DNA from: Acidobacteriota bacterium
GTDB taxonomy: Bacteria > Acidobacteriota > Terriglobia > Bryobacterales > Bryobacteraceae
Length of the DNA: 64,000 nucleotides
Reading direction: 5' to 3'
Assembly: GCA_014584705.1 (NCBI GenBank)
Contig: JACTMJ010000007.1
Coordinates: forward strand, 1 to 64,000
Shown: one piece after another, positions 9,127-18,285 of the stretch
How positions within the stretch are numbered: position 1 is the first letter of the stretch
Layout of the letters: every line of letters starts with the position of its first letter
Made by a program: the position numbers and the translations under genes
Notes under the pieces: model-generated
Told to the model about the DNA's origin: nothing
The model's database searches: none
What the model saw: only the letters and a program-made list of their open reading frames with translations

Positions 9127-12100
9127 TCACCAGATCACCTTCAATCCCAACTGGATCGCTCTGCCCGGTCCGGCTCCAAGGATCTGGCCGAAATCGGACC
9201 CGGAAGTCATGTAATTCTCCGGTGCGTTGAAATTGACCTGATTGAAGGCGTTGGACAGTTCCGCGCGGAATTGAATCCTCGCCGTCTCGGTCACCGCGAA
9301 GTCCTTCATGATGGCGAAATCCGAGGAACTGTAGCCCGGCCCGGAAAGGATATTGCGCCCGCCCGTTCCGTATTGGCCTTCGTTCGGGGTCCCGAACACG
9401 TCGGTATTGAAGAACCTCTCAATCATCTGCTGCCTGGATGAGTGGCTGAGCGCCGGACTGGAAAAAATATCCGGGTGCTGCTGCCCGCCGCCGCAAATAT
9501 CGCCGCCCATCGCCACATCGTCCCCGATATAGAACGTCACCGGATATCCGCTGCGGATGCGGTGAATCCCGGACAGGTTCCATCCGCCGGCAATGCGCCG
9601 CAGCCAGCTTCCGCCGGATTGCACCGGCGTCCACAGCCACGACGACGCGAAGGTATGGCGTGCGTCGAAATCGGACCGGCCGCGCTCGGAGTCAAGGTCG
9701 TACGGGTTGGCCACACAGCCGCCCAGCGAATTCTCCGAATTGTGATCGATCGATTTCCCGATGGTATAAACGCCAAGCAGAGAGAAATTGCTTGAGAAGC
9801 GCTTTTCCACCTTAAACTGGCCGCTCTCGTAATGCTGATTGAACGCGCTGGACATCACGATGCTCTCGGAACCGTAAATTCCGGGCAGGAACGGCACGCG
9901 CTCGCCGATGTTGTCGAGGGTGGCTCCGGGCCTCCAGACCGCGACATTCCAGGGCCTGAATGCATGCAGTTTCTTCGTATCCTTTCCGACGTACGCCGCC
10001 TGAACGGAAATGTCCTTGCCGAACTGCCGTTCCAGGGTCAGGTTCCATTGCTGCGAATAGGGGGTTCGGGTAGTCAAGTCCGTCCAGTACAGATTGATCG
10101 GATACACCCATTGGAAATTCGCCGCATCGGGAATGACGGGCGGGAAGACCTTACCCCGCCCCGGGTCCGCCAGGAGGCCGTTGAATAGCGTCGTGCTGCC
10201 GGCGAACGGCGGATTTTCCTGCGCGATTGAATCCGTGTTCACCGTGTCGTAGAACAAGCCCCAGGCGCCGCGCACCGCGAATTTGCCATCGCCGCGGACA
10301 TCCCAGGCGAAGCCCAGGCGGGGTGCGAAATTGTTCTTGTCCGTTGGCACCAGGCCGCGCGGAAGATCGCCGACAAACAGCATGTTCGGGGGCGCATTCG
10401 GAACCACCCTGGATTGGACGCCGGGCGTCAGATCGAGCGTGTTTACGCGGTCATGCTTATCCACCCAGGGTTTCGGCAGCTCATAACGAAGCCCAAAATT
10501 GAGCGTCAAGCGGCGGTTCACTTTCCAATCGTCCTGCGCATAACCCACGGTGTAACTCGTGAGGCCGTCGTTCAGGCGCTGGCCGAAGGCGATGCTCAGA
10601 TTGCGGTACGCGCCCGTCATGAAATCCGCCATCGGGTCTCCCGTCCTGGTTCCGTTAAAACTGAAGGACGGTTTCGGATACCAGGTCTGGAAGAAGGCCA
10701 GATCCAGATACTGAAAACCGAACTTCATGGTGTGGCGGCCCTTGATCCACGTCAGCCCTGCATTCGTGTCGTAGTTATTGCTGACGAACTTCTGCGCGGT
10801 GGAGTGGGTGAGGCTCCAGCGGCCGGAGACGCTGAACACCGTCGCTCCGTTTGGGACGTAATCCGGCATCCCCGCCACGCCGAGAGCTTCATTCTTGAGG
10901 GTCTCGGAGACGGTCACGGGATCAAAGCCCCTGGTATAGCCGAGGGTCACCTGGCTCAGCAGGTTCGGGCTGATTACGTAGGTCCAGTTCAAGCCCGCGT
11001 TCTGCTGCCGAGTGCTCCCCACCGTGCTGATCCACTTGGGATAGATGTTCGGGCTCTCCCTCGAACTCTGGTTCAGGTAGTAGTGCCCGAACACGGAGTG
11101 CTTGGAGTTGACCGTCCAATCCGTGCGGATCATTCCCAGGTTGGCGTCGCGAGGGTTCGGCGACACTCCGAAGAAGCGGCCGCCGGCCCCGGGCGCCGGC
11201 AGATACTGCAACAGTTTCAGCGCCGCTGGATCGAGCAGACTCTTTGGAATCATGTTCCCCGCGAAGGGCGTTCCGTCAAAGGGATTCACCAGGGGTTCGG
11301 AGACCGCGGAAAAATCTCCGGCCGCCTCCGCGGGCGACGGAGGCCGGGAGGAGGTCGTGGAGGCGGCGCGCCGGTCGCGGATTCCTTCGTAAGTTCCAAA
11401 GACAAACAGCTTGTTCCGGATGATCGGCCCGCCGGCGGAGACGCCGAACTGGTTCTGGTGCATCTTCGGCTTGGACGGCTGAAAGAAGCTTCGAGCGTTC
11501 AGCGCGCTGTTTCGATGGAACTCCCACATAGCCCCATGAAACTCGTTCGTGCCGGATTTCATGACAACGCTGACCATGGCTCCAGCATTGCGCCCGCTTT
11601 CCGCGGAGTAGTTTGACGTCTGAATTCGAAATTCCTGCACGGCATCCGGAGGAGGCGGATTCAGCCCGGTGTTGCGCGAGGGGTTGTTGAAGTAGGTTCC
11701 GTTCAGCGTTTCATAGCTTTGGTTGTTGCGCCCGCCATTGACCGAAATCGAAGGGCCGCCACGCTGGCTTTGAGAGTCGCTGTTCGAGCCCGCCGAGACC
11801 GACGTCACGCCGGGCACGAGGGCGGCCAGGGAAATCACGTTCCTGTTCAACAGCGGGAGATCCACGACCCTGCGATCGTCGATGACAGTAGCCAGCGACG
11901 AAGAACGCGTGTCGACCACCGCCGCGGTCGCGGTCACCTGCACCTCTTCGGTGACCGCTCCGATCTCCATCGGCACGTCCGCGCGCACATTTTCATCCAC
12001 GCGAAGGACAATGCCCGTGGCGCGGTAACGGCGGAAGCTAGCGAGGCCCGCTTCGAGGGCATAGGAACCGGGCGTCAGCCCGAGGAACTGATAAAAGCCG

Positions 12101-12300
12101 TGCTCGTTCGAAACCGCGCTTCGAATCGCGCCGGTCTGCTCATTGGTGAGTTTCAGTTCCGCACCCGGCAGCACCGCCTGCGTGGAATCCTTCACATACC
12201 CACTGATCGTGCCCTTGATTTGCGCGCCGGCCTCGGTGCATCCGATCAGGAGATAGAACAGTCCAACCATCCAAAACTTCGTCGAGCCAAATCTGGACAT
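9127..12300 (-). CDS. TonB-dependent receptor, Oar-like, with carboxypeptidase-regulatory domain
   Basis: The 1057-residue protein begins with a signal peptide (MSRFGSTKFWMVGLFYLLIG, cleavage after about residue 26, AGA). A carboxypeptidase-regulatory-like beta-sandwich follows (GTISGYVKDSTQAVLPGAEL, residues 30-115), then a plug (VVDLPLLNRNVISLAALVPG, SINGGRNNQS-like segment) and a long outer-membrane beta barrel ending in Trp, as outer-membrane proteins usually do. This is the Oar-like receptor family expanded in Acidobacteriota, thought to import glycans or large ligands. The start at 12300 is chosen because GGAGG lies six bases upstream and the signal peptide begins there; a longer frame to 12546 lacks such support. 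The ligand cannot be inferred. Confidence 0.93.
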   Translation of the reverse strand: MSRFGSTKFWMVGLFYLLIGCTEAGAQIKGTISGYVKDSTQAVLPGAELKLTNEQTGAIRSAVSNEHGFYQFLGLTPGSYALEAGLASFRRYRATGIVLRVDENVRADVPMEIGAVTEEVQVTATAAVVDTRSSSLATVIDDRRVVDLPLLNRNVISLAALVPGVTSVSAGSNSDSQSQRGGPSISVNGGRNNQSYETLNGTYFNNPSRNTGLNPPPPDAVQEFRIQTSNYSAESGRNAGAMVSVVMKSGTNEFHGAMWEFHRNSALNARSFFQPSKPKMHQNQFGVSAGGPIIRNKLFVFGTYEGIRDRRAASTTSSRPPSPAEAAGDFSAVSEPLVNPFDGTPFAGNMIPKSLLDPAALKLLQYLPAPGAGGRFFGVSPNPRDANLGMIRTDWTVNSKHSVFGHYYLNQSSRESPNIYPKWISTVGSTRQQNAGLNWTYVISPNLLSQVTLGYTRGFDPVTVSETLKNEALGVAGMPDYVPNGATVFSVSGRWSLTHSTAQKFVSNNYDTNAGLTWIKGRHTMKFGFQYLDLAFFQTWYPKPSFSFNGTRTGDPMADFMTGAYRNLSIAFGQRLNDGLTSYTVGYAQDDWKVNRRLTLNFGLRYELPKPWVDKHDRVNTLDLTPGVQSRVVPNAPPNMLFVGDLPRGLVPTDKNNFAPRLGFAWDVRGDGKFAVRGAWGLFYDTVNTDSIAQENPPFAGSTTLFNGLLADPGRGKVFPPVIPDAANFQWVYPINLYWTDLTTRTPYSQQWNLTLERQFGKDISVQAAYVGKDTKKLHAFRPWNVAVWRPGATLDNIGERVPFLPGIYGSESIVMSSAFNQHYESGQFKVEKRFSSNFSLLGVYTIGKSIDHNSENSLGGCVANPYDLDSERGRSDFDARHTFASSWLWTPVQSGGSWLRRIAGGWNLSGIHRIRSGYPVTFYIGDDVAMGGDICGGGQQHPDIFSSPALSHSSRQQMIERFFNTDVFGTPNEGQYGTGGRNILSGPGYSSSDFAIMKDFAVTETARIQFRAELSNAFNQVNFNAPENYMTSGSDFGQILGAGPGRAIQLGLKVIW

Positions 12301-12817
12301 AAATGTCCTCCATTGGAGCGGAATTGTATGCTTCCTCCCGAGCGAAAGCAAGGGGTGGCGTCTGTGGTTCTCCAGTAGGAACGCGCACGCGGGAGCATGG
12401 GCATCGCGGAGAGCGCTGCTCCGAGGAAGAGCGATGGGCCGATGCGCTTCGCTCGAAGCGCCAAAGCAGATCACCGCATCCGCCGCGGCATCGGCTCTTC
12501 GGCAAGAACGGGAACCGGAAATTTTGGGCCTCCTGGCCGCCTCCACGGATGGAATCCTCGAAGAAGCGTTGGCGCAAATCCTATCTTTTTCGATAGCTTC
12601 GCTCGGTTTTCGGCAACGACAAATCCAGTTTCAAATGTTTGGCTCGAATCTATTCCTCTTAATTGTCAACGGCATAGCCGATGTGTTTTCCATCTTTTCC
12701 AGACGTACGACCATTCGCCCCGATGGTTCTATAGCTCTCAAAATTCTCTGGTATCTCGCCGTATTTCACACGAGAGTACTACGATGAGATCACCCTAACA
12801 AGGAAACGGAGTTAAGC
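12301..12817. other. Divergent intergenic region between TonB receptor and PEP-CTERM gene
   Basis: About 500 bp separate the two divergent genes. The frames inside it have no motifs and look like chance. It should hold promoters for both sides; a small inverted repeat, CTATC-TTTTTC-GATAG at 12581-12596, and a more AT-rich stretch from 12580 to 12800 are the only structures I noticed. No promoter can be assigned with confidence. Confidence 0.5.
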
Positions 12818-12835
12818 AGGAAGCGATTTTTCTCA

Positions 12836-13597
12836 ATGCTGGTTGCGGGGGCATCTCTTTGTCTCGGACACGTCCTGGACGCCAGCGCAAGCAACATTCA
12901 AGTGGACTATACCGGCCAAATCGGAGCCGGAAACGTAAAGTTCAATCTCGCTGGCGATGGCACTGGCCAACGCAGCACAGACGCCGGCCTCTTCACTTTT
13001 CATGAGGACTGGAATACGTCGGGTCTGGACCCGCTGGGCACAAATTCGATCTACGCATTCTGTATTCAGTTGGAACAGACCGTTGGCGGAAACAACGTGC
13101 AATACACGATTGGCGATCTGAAGGATGGCCGCACGCCGGATCTCGATGGCCGCGGCACCCTCGGCGCGGATCGCGCGAAGCGGATCGATATGCTCTTCAA
13201 CCTTGCCTTCACGAACGGCATCATTGATCCGGCGGCGGGCAGCACGGTTCTCCAGGCGGTGCAAATTGCCATTTGGGAAATTGCCTACGAGGCGGGGAAC
13301 GCCACTCTCAATCTGGGGAACGGGACCATCGACTTCGTGAGTTCCGCGAACTCCGACGCCGCGATCAACTACATCAACAGCCAGGGCTGGCTGGGCACGA
13401 TCAATTCCACGAACCTCGCCACCTATCAGCCCACGCTGTTCCTGTGGTCCATGAACAACAGAAGCAATCAGGACTTCGTGGTGCAAACCGTTCCGGGCGG
13501 AGATACCGGCGAGGTACCGGAGCCAGGCACGATGGCCCTTTCCGGCCTCGCGCTGGTGGGCCTGGCGCTGCTTCGCCGCCGCAAGGCCAGCGCCTGA
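12836..13597 (+). CDS. PEP-CTERM sorting-domain protein
   Basis: The 253-residue protein ends in VPEPGTMALSGLALVG, a hydrophobic stretch and RRRKASA. This is a PEP-CTERM sorting signal (residues 227-253), which marks exported proteins for cleavage by exosortase, often together with exopolysaccharide. The body is rich in Asn, Gly and Asp and has no enzyme motif. The N-terminus from the ATG at 12836 (MLVAGASLCLGHVL) is a short signal peptide. The frame is open six codons further upstream, where AGG-AAG-CGA-TTT sits six bases after a GGAG, so the original start may have been an ATG that became AGG at 12818. A terminator follows. Confidence 0.8.
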   Translation: MLVAGASLCLGHVLDASASNIQVDYTGQIGAGNVKFNLAGDGTGQRSTDAGLFTFHEDWNTSGLDPLGTNSIYAFCIQLEQTVGGNNVQYTIGDLKDGRTPDLDGRGTLGADRAKRIDMLFNLAFTNGIIDPAAGSTVLQAVQIAIWEIAYEAGNATLNLGNGTIDFVSSANSDAAINYINSQGWLGTINSTNLATYQPTLFLWSMNNRSNQDFVVQTVPGGDTGEVPEPGTMALSGLALVGLALLRRRKASA

Positions 13598-13630
13598 ATT
13601 CCGCGAGACGAACTCATCCTTTCGAACTCT

Positions 13631-13665
13631 GCCGGGGACTGGCTCAGCGCCATCCCCGGCTTTTT
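13631..13665 (+). terminator. Rho-independent terminator after PEP-CTERM gene
   Basis: GCCGGGGA at 13631-13638 pairs with TCCCCGGC at 13653-13660, followed directly by TTTTT. It is 33 bases after the PEP-CTERM stop codon and separates this gene from the convergent esterase. Confidence 0.85.
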
Positions 13666-13707
13666 GATTTGGGAGAGATTCGAGGAACCGGCTTCGGTGC
13701 GCTACGG

Positions 13708-14601
13708 TTAGCCGAGCCAGCCGTGGAAGCGCAGCCAAGCCTCCAGCCGAAGCGGCCAACTGGAGAGAATCGGGTCAAACGGCGCCAGACCCACGCCGTG
13801 CCGCCCGTGTTCATAGATGTGCATCTCCGCGGGCACCTTGTGCTTCCGCAGTGCGAGGTAATAGCGGACGCTGTTCTCCACCGGCACGCCGGGGTCGTCC
13901 CCTGTATGGAAAATGAAAGTGGGCGGCGTCTGTGCCGTCACCTGCGTTTCATTGCTGAGATTCTCCACAAGGGCCGCATCCGGGTTCGGCCCCAGCAGAT
14001 TGCGCTTGGAGCCGGCATGCGTAATGGCGTCGTCGAAGCTCACAACGGGATAGCAGAGCACCGCGAAATCCGGCCGGGAGCTTTCGCGCTCCACCGGATC
14101 GGCGGCGCCGGAGTTGCCCGCATCGAAATGGGTGGAGGCGGTTGACGCCAGATGCCCTCCCGCGGAAAAACCCCAGATGCCCACGCGGTTTTTCTCGAAC
14201 CCTAACCCCGCGGCCATTGAGCGCGCCGTGCGCACCGCCCGCTGCGCATCCCGCAGCATCGCGGGATGGCGATAGCGCGGCGCAAGCCGGTATTTCAGGA
14301 TGAAGGCAGTTACCCCCCGGGCATTCAGCCACTGGGCAATGTCCGTGCCTTCGTGCCCCATTGCCAGCCCCTGATAACCCCCTCCCGGAAACACCACCAC
14401 CGCGGTCCGGGTACCGGAGCCCTCGGGCGCGGGGTAAACCGTGAGTTCGGGAATGTCTTTCTCCTCCGTCCCGACGGCTCCCGGCGCCGCGCCGGCATAG
14501 AGCGAGCGTGGTACGGGTTCGCGCGTCGAGCGGTTCTGCGCGGCGGCGACGGCCGTCAAGGAGGAGGCGGCTGCAAGAAAGGTGCGGCGAGGCAGGGTCA
14601 T
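13708..14601 (-). CDS. Secreted alpha/beta-hydrolase, esterase (BD-FAE-like)
   Basis: The 297-residue protein has a Tat-like signal (LPRRTFLAAASSLTAVAAAQ). The alpha/beta-hydrolase core shows the oxyanion motif FPGGGYQGL at residues 71-79, the nucleophile elbow GFSAGGH with Ser146, and a C-terminal HTGDDPGVPVENS and YEHGRHGVG that supply the Asp and His. This places it among small secreted esterases related to BD-FAE and acetyl-xylan esterases, which remove acyl groups from plant polysaccharides or other esters. The start at 14601 is chosen because the Tat-like signal begins there. It is convergent with the PEP-CTERM gene. Exact substrate is unknown. Confidence 0.85.
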   Translation of the reverse strand: MTLPRRTFLAAASSLTAVAAAQNRSTREPVPRSLYAGAAPGAVGTEEKDIPELTVYPAPEGSGTRTAVVVFPGGGYQGLAMGHEGTDIAQWLNARGVTAFILKYRLAPRYRHPAMLRDAQRAVRTARSMAAGLGFEKNRVGIWGFSAGGHLASTASTHFDAGNSGAADPVERESSRPDFAVLCYPVVSFDDAITHAGSKRNLLGPNPDAALVENLSNETQVTAQTPPTFIFHTGDDPGVPVENSVRYYLALRKHKVPAEMHIYEHGRHGVGLAPFDPILSSWPLRLEAWLRFHGWLG

Positions 14602-14721
14602 GAATCGGTCTCCGAATCGGCAATAGAAATTCCGGGAACTACCTAGCCTATCGCAAACACGGCCGGCCGGATGCGCCGAAATCCACACTTTCACTGGCTG
14701 GGGGTCGCGTGAGGATCCCGC

Positions 14722-15633
14722 TTACGGAACCGGCACGACCCGGAAGTTGAGCGCTTCCGCCTTGCTGCCGCGAAAAACGTCGAAGATGCCCGGAACAGGC
14801 TCTTTCTTCTTGTTCAGCAGCACGCGCATGGCGTACCAGGATTCCCGCAAGCCCACGCGCAACTCCGGCCCCGTCGATTCCACCGCCCAGTACGCGGGAT
14901 GCCCGTACGCGCCCTTCTTCGCCCATCCCATGTCGTAGAACCCCAACGAATCCCAGACAAAGGATGTCGCCATATAGCGCTTCGGCTGGGTGATCACGAT
15001 GTGGCCTGATGGGCTGTTCGGCCCCCCGGGAATCACTTTCAGATGCTTATCCACCATCGCCATCAGGTACATCTTTTCCGAGTCGAGGTCCTCGAGCTTC
15101 TCCACCACCACCCCGTTCTCTTTCGATTTGGAAGCAGCCCAGGTGATAATCGAAGCGATATTCGCCGAAGGTGCTGGCGACTCGTGCTTGCCCGGATGCA
15201 GCTTCCACGAGTTTTGCAGCCGCTCCCTCCACAGGTAGTTGCCTACGAACCCGTTGCAATCGAGACCTACGTGATCTTTGGCGTACGCCTGAACCCGGGC
15301 CATCGTGGTTCTACCCATCAGCACCGCGATCGAAAGAGAGATCTGGCAATCCTCCGGCGAACCCTTTCCCCAGAAGGGATTCACTACGTGGCGCAACAGC
15401 TTGTCGGTGGAATCGAAGCGCTCCTGGCTCCCGTTGACGTTCAGAGTAAGCGCGTAGTTCGGTTCCTTCTGTTTCTTCGCTCGAAAGTGATCCTTCAGGG
15501 CCTGCCACAGCTTGCCCTGTTCGTCGTCGGGTTTGCCGATCCGGTAAATCTCCACACGCACGTTGTTCTGCGTCTGGCCGTCGGCGTGGATGCTTAGATT
15601 GCGATACCGTTCCGCATATTCAACCGGGTTCAT
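14722..15633 (-). CDS. Hypothetical protein with NlpC/P60-like cysteine motif
   Basis: I do not recognise a named family for this 303-residue protein. It has no signal peptide or membrane segment. Around residue 136 it has GLDCNGFVGNYLW, which resembles the catalytic Cys motif (DCSG-L) of NlpC/P60 and related papain-like amidases. About 90 residues later PSGHIVITQP could supply the His. That pattern suggests an amidase or a transglutaminase-like fold, but the spacing and context are not diagnostic. The ATG at 15633 has AAAGG upstream and is preferred over a GTG 45 bases earlier. The neighbouring ATPase gene is divergent. Confidence 0.6.
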   Translation of the reverse strand: MNPVEYAERYRNLSIHADGQTQNNVRVEIYRIGKPDDEQGKLWQALKDHFRAKKQKEPNYALTLNVNGSQERFDSTDKLLRHVVNPFWGKGSPEDCQISLSIAVLMGRTTMARVQAYAKDHVGLDCNGFVGNYLWRERLQNSWKLHPGKHESPAPSANIASIITWAASKSKENGVVVEKLEDLDSEKMYLMAMVDKHLKVIPGGPNSPSGHIVITQPKRYMATSFVWDSLGFYDMGWAKKGAYGHPAYWAVESTGPELRVGLRESWYAMRVLLNKKKEPVPGIFDVFRGSKAEALNFRVVPVP

Positions 15634-15817
15634 CAATGTGCCTTTCCGTGCCCAAAGGATCGGCTGGAAATCCGACACTGGTTCGAAATCGGATCTCTGA
15701 ATCTATACGCGCGAATCCGGATTCCTCCGGCGCAACGAGCATTTGGCGTTTTCACGAAGGCATCATTCGGTTCGTTTGCCGCCGTCTCAGCCGCACGCCT
15801 CCGCCCGAGCGCATACA

Positions 15818-18262
15818 ATGAGTCGAGACCCTGCCATGACGAACTATGAAATTCCGGGCCAGTTCTACCTGGGCCGCGAGTACGATCTTGCCTCGAAGAC
15901 CGGCTCTGAACACCCGCTGCTGTACGATTCGAAGGACCTGCTGACGCACGCCGTGTGCGTGGGCATGACCGGCAGCGGAAAAACCGGGCTGTGCGTGGAT
16001 TTGCTCGAAGAAGCGGCGATCGATGGAATTCCTTCTCTGGTGATCGACCCCAAGGGAGATCTCGTCAATCTTCTTCTTACCTTTCCGAACCTGAGCCCGG
16101 AGGAATTCCGCCCCTGGATCAACGAAGAGGAAGCGCAAACGAAAGGGCTCACGCCGGACGCCTTCGCGCAGCAGCAGGCGGAGCTATGGAAGGCGGGATT
16201 GGGCCGCTGGGGACAGGATGCCGCCCGGGTCCGCCGCCTTCGCGAATCCGCCGACTTCGTGGTGTATACGCCGGGCAGCACGGCGGGCGTTCCGGTCTCC
16301 GTCCTGCGCTCTTTTGACGCTCCGGGCGCCGCGCTTATGGAAGACCGTGAGGCCTTCTCCGAACAGATCAATTCCACGGTCACTTCCCTGCTCGGGCTAC
16401 TCAAGATCGAGGCGGACCCCGTGCAAAGCCGGGAACACATCCTGCTCGCGAACCTGCTGAGCTTCGCCTGGCGCGACGGCCGCAACCTGGATCTCCCCAC
16501 GCTGATCCTCCAGATTCAGAAACCGCCGATGCAACGTTTCGGCGTGATGGACGTGGACACGTTTTATCCCGAGAAGGAACGCTTCCAGCTCGCGATGGCT
16601 CTGAACAATCTGATCGCGTCTCCGGGTTTCGAACTGTGGATGGAGGGGGAGCCGCTTGAGGTTTCCCGCTTCCTCTATACGCCGCAAGGCAAGCCCCGCG
16701 TCGCCATCTTTTCCATCGCCCACCTGAGCGACACGGAGCGGATGTTCTTCGTCTCCATGCTGCTTAACCAGACGGTCTCCTGGATGCGGCGTCAATCCGG
16801 CACCACCAGCCTTCGGGCGCTGCTCTATATGGACGAGATCTTCGGCTACTTTCCGCCCGTCGCCAACCCGCCCAGCAAAGGGCCCCTGCTCACACTACTG
16901 AAGCAGGCGCGCGCCTTCGGATTGGGCGTGGTGCTCTCCACGCAGAACCCGGTGGACCTCGACTACAAGGGCCTCTCGAATTGCGGCACGTGGTTCCTGG
17001 GGCGGCTCCAGACGGAGAACGATAAGAAGCGCGTGATGGACGGGCTGCAGGGGGCTTCCCTTGCGGCAGGCGGCGCGTTTGACGCCGCGAAAATGAACGA
17101 GATTCTCTCCGCGGTGGGCAAGCGGGTGTTTCTGCTGCACAACGTGAACGACACAGCCCCGGCCGTGTTTGAAACGCGCTGGGCGCTGAGCTATCTGCGC
17201 GGCCCGATGACGCGCAACCAGATCGTCCGGCTCATGGAACCGTACAAGGCCGCGAGCGCTCCGGCGGCCGCGGCGTCCCCGGCCGGCGTCGCCCCAACTC
17301 CCCCGCCGCCCGTCCCCGCGGCATTCGCCCCGCCGCCCCAGGCCGGTTCCATCCAGCAGGCGGCGGCCTCGGCGCGGCCCGCGCTCGCCGCCGGCATCGA
17401 CGATTACTTCCTTCCCGCGCAGCCCCAGGGCAATGCGCGCTACGTTCCCGTTCTGGTGGCGTTCGCGAAAGTGCATTACTCGAAGAGCAACCCTCCCGTG
17501 GAGGAAACGCGCGATATCGCCCTTGCCGCGCGCTTTGAGGACGGCCCCGTGCCCATCCACTGGGAGAACGCCGAAGCGCTTCGCATCGAAGCGAGCACGC
17601 TCTCCCGGAGTCCGGAAGAGGGCATTCCGTTCGCACCGCTGCCCTCGCCCGCCGGTGATGCGCGGAACTACCGCAATTGGGAAAAAGATTTTGTCCAGCA
17701 TCTGTGCACTACGGCGAACCTCGCGCTGTTTCGGAGCAACCGGTTTAAGGCGGTTTCGAAGCCCGGCGAAACGGAACAGGAATTTCGTCTCCATGTGCGG
17801 CAGTTGGCGCGCGAACAACGGGACCAGGAGGTTGCGAAGCTTCGTGAGAAATTCGGCGTCCGGCTCGGCCGCCTCGACGAGCGCATTTTCGCCGCGCAGC
17901 AGAAGCTTAGCAAGGAGCAATCCGACGTCCAGCGCGCCAGCACGAACATGGCCGTCAGCCTGGGCAGCGCCGTGCTGGGCGCGTTTCTCGGCCGCGGCTA
18001 CCGGGCAGCAGGGGCGAGTGCGGCTCGTGGCTTCGGACAGCGCCGCAAAGAAGAGCAGGACGTGGCGCTGGCCGATGAAAAGCTCGAACAGTTGCAAGCC
18101 CAGCGCACCGAGCTTCTCGAAGAAATCGAAGCCCAAGTGAACGAACTCTCAACGCGCATGGACCTGGCCGCGGAGGAATTGGAAGATCTCGCCATCCGGC
18201 CCAACAAGTCCGATATTCAGGTGAAGCTGCTGGCGCTGGCCTGGATGCCCCGCTCTTCCTAG
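15818..18262 (+). CDS. HerA/DUF87-like ATPase with C-terminal coiled coils
   Basis: The 814-residue protein is a P-loop ATPase of the HerA/VirB4-like group. Walker A is GMTGSGKTG at residues 49-57, followed by LVIDPKGDLVNLLL; Walker B is LLYMDEIFGYFPP near 335-347, and VLSTQNPVDLDYKGLSNCG is the sensor-like segment. A Pro/Ala-rich linker covers about 480-530. The C-terminal part has two coiled coils (about 660-707 and 740-794) on either side of a small glycine-rich hydrophobic stretch, SLGSAVLGAFLGRG. Related proteins pump or translocate DNA as hexamers, but the role of this long acidobacterial version is unknown. The start could also be the ATG at 15836. Confidence 0.85.
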   Translation: MSRDPAMTNYEIPGQFYLGREYDLASKTGSEHPLLYDSKDLLTHAVCVGMTGSGKTGLCVDLLEEAAIDGIPSLVIDPKGDLVNLLLTFPNLSPEEFRPWINEEEAQTKGLTPDAFAQQQAELWKAGLGRWGQDAARVRRLRESADFVVYTPGSTAGVPVSVLRSFDAPGAALMEDREAFSEQINSTVTSLLGLLKIEADPVQSREHILLANLLSFAWRDGRNLDLPTLILQIQKPPMQRFGVMDVDTFYPEKERFQLAMALNNLIASPGFELWMEGEPLEVSRFLYTPQGKPRVAIFSIAHLSDTERMFFVSMLLNQTVSWMRRQSGTTSLRALLYMDEIFGYFPPVANPPSKGPLLTLLKQARAFGLGVVLSTQNPVDLDYKGLSNCGTWFLGRLQTENDKKRVMDGLQGASLAAGGAFDAAKMNEILSAVGKRVFLLHNVNDTAPAVFETRWALSYLRGPMTRNQIVRLMEPYKAASAPAAAASPAGVAPTPPPPVPAAFAPPPQAGSIQQAAASARPALAAGIDDYFLPAQPQGNARYVPVLVAFAKVHYSKSNPPVEETRDIALAARFEDGPVPIHWENAEALRIEASTLSRSPEEGIPFAPLPSPAGDARNYRNWEKDFVQHLCTTANLALFRSNRFKAVSKPGETEQEFRLHVRQLAREQRDQEVAKLREKFGVRLGRLDERIFAAQQKLSKEQSDVQRASTNMAVSLGSAVLGAFLGRGYRAAGASAARGFGQRRKEEQDVALADEKLEQLQAQRTELLEEIEAQVNELSTRMDLAAEELEDLAIRPNKSDIQVKLLALAWMPRSS

Positions 18263-18285
18263 CCGAACGGGCGCAGGCGGAAGAC

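Noticed and set aside
12301..12800. Several overlapping plus-strand frames in the region upstream of the TonB receptor.
   Set aside because: They lack motifs and ribosome binding sites and include an N-terminal over-extension of the receptor frame.
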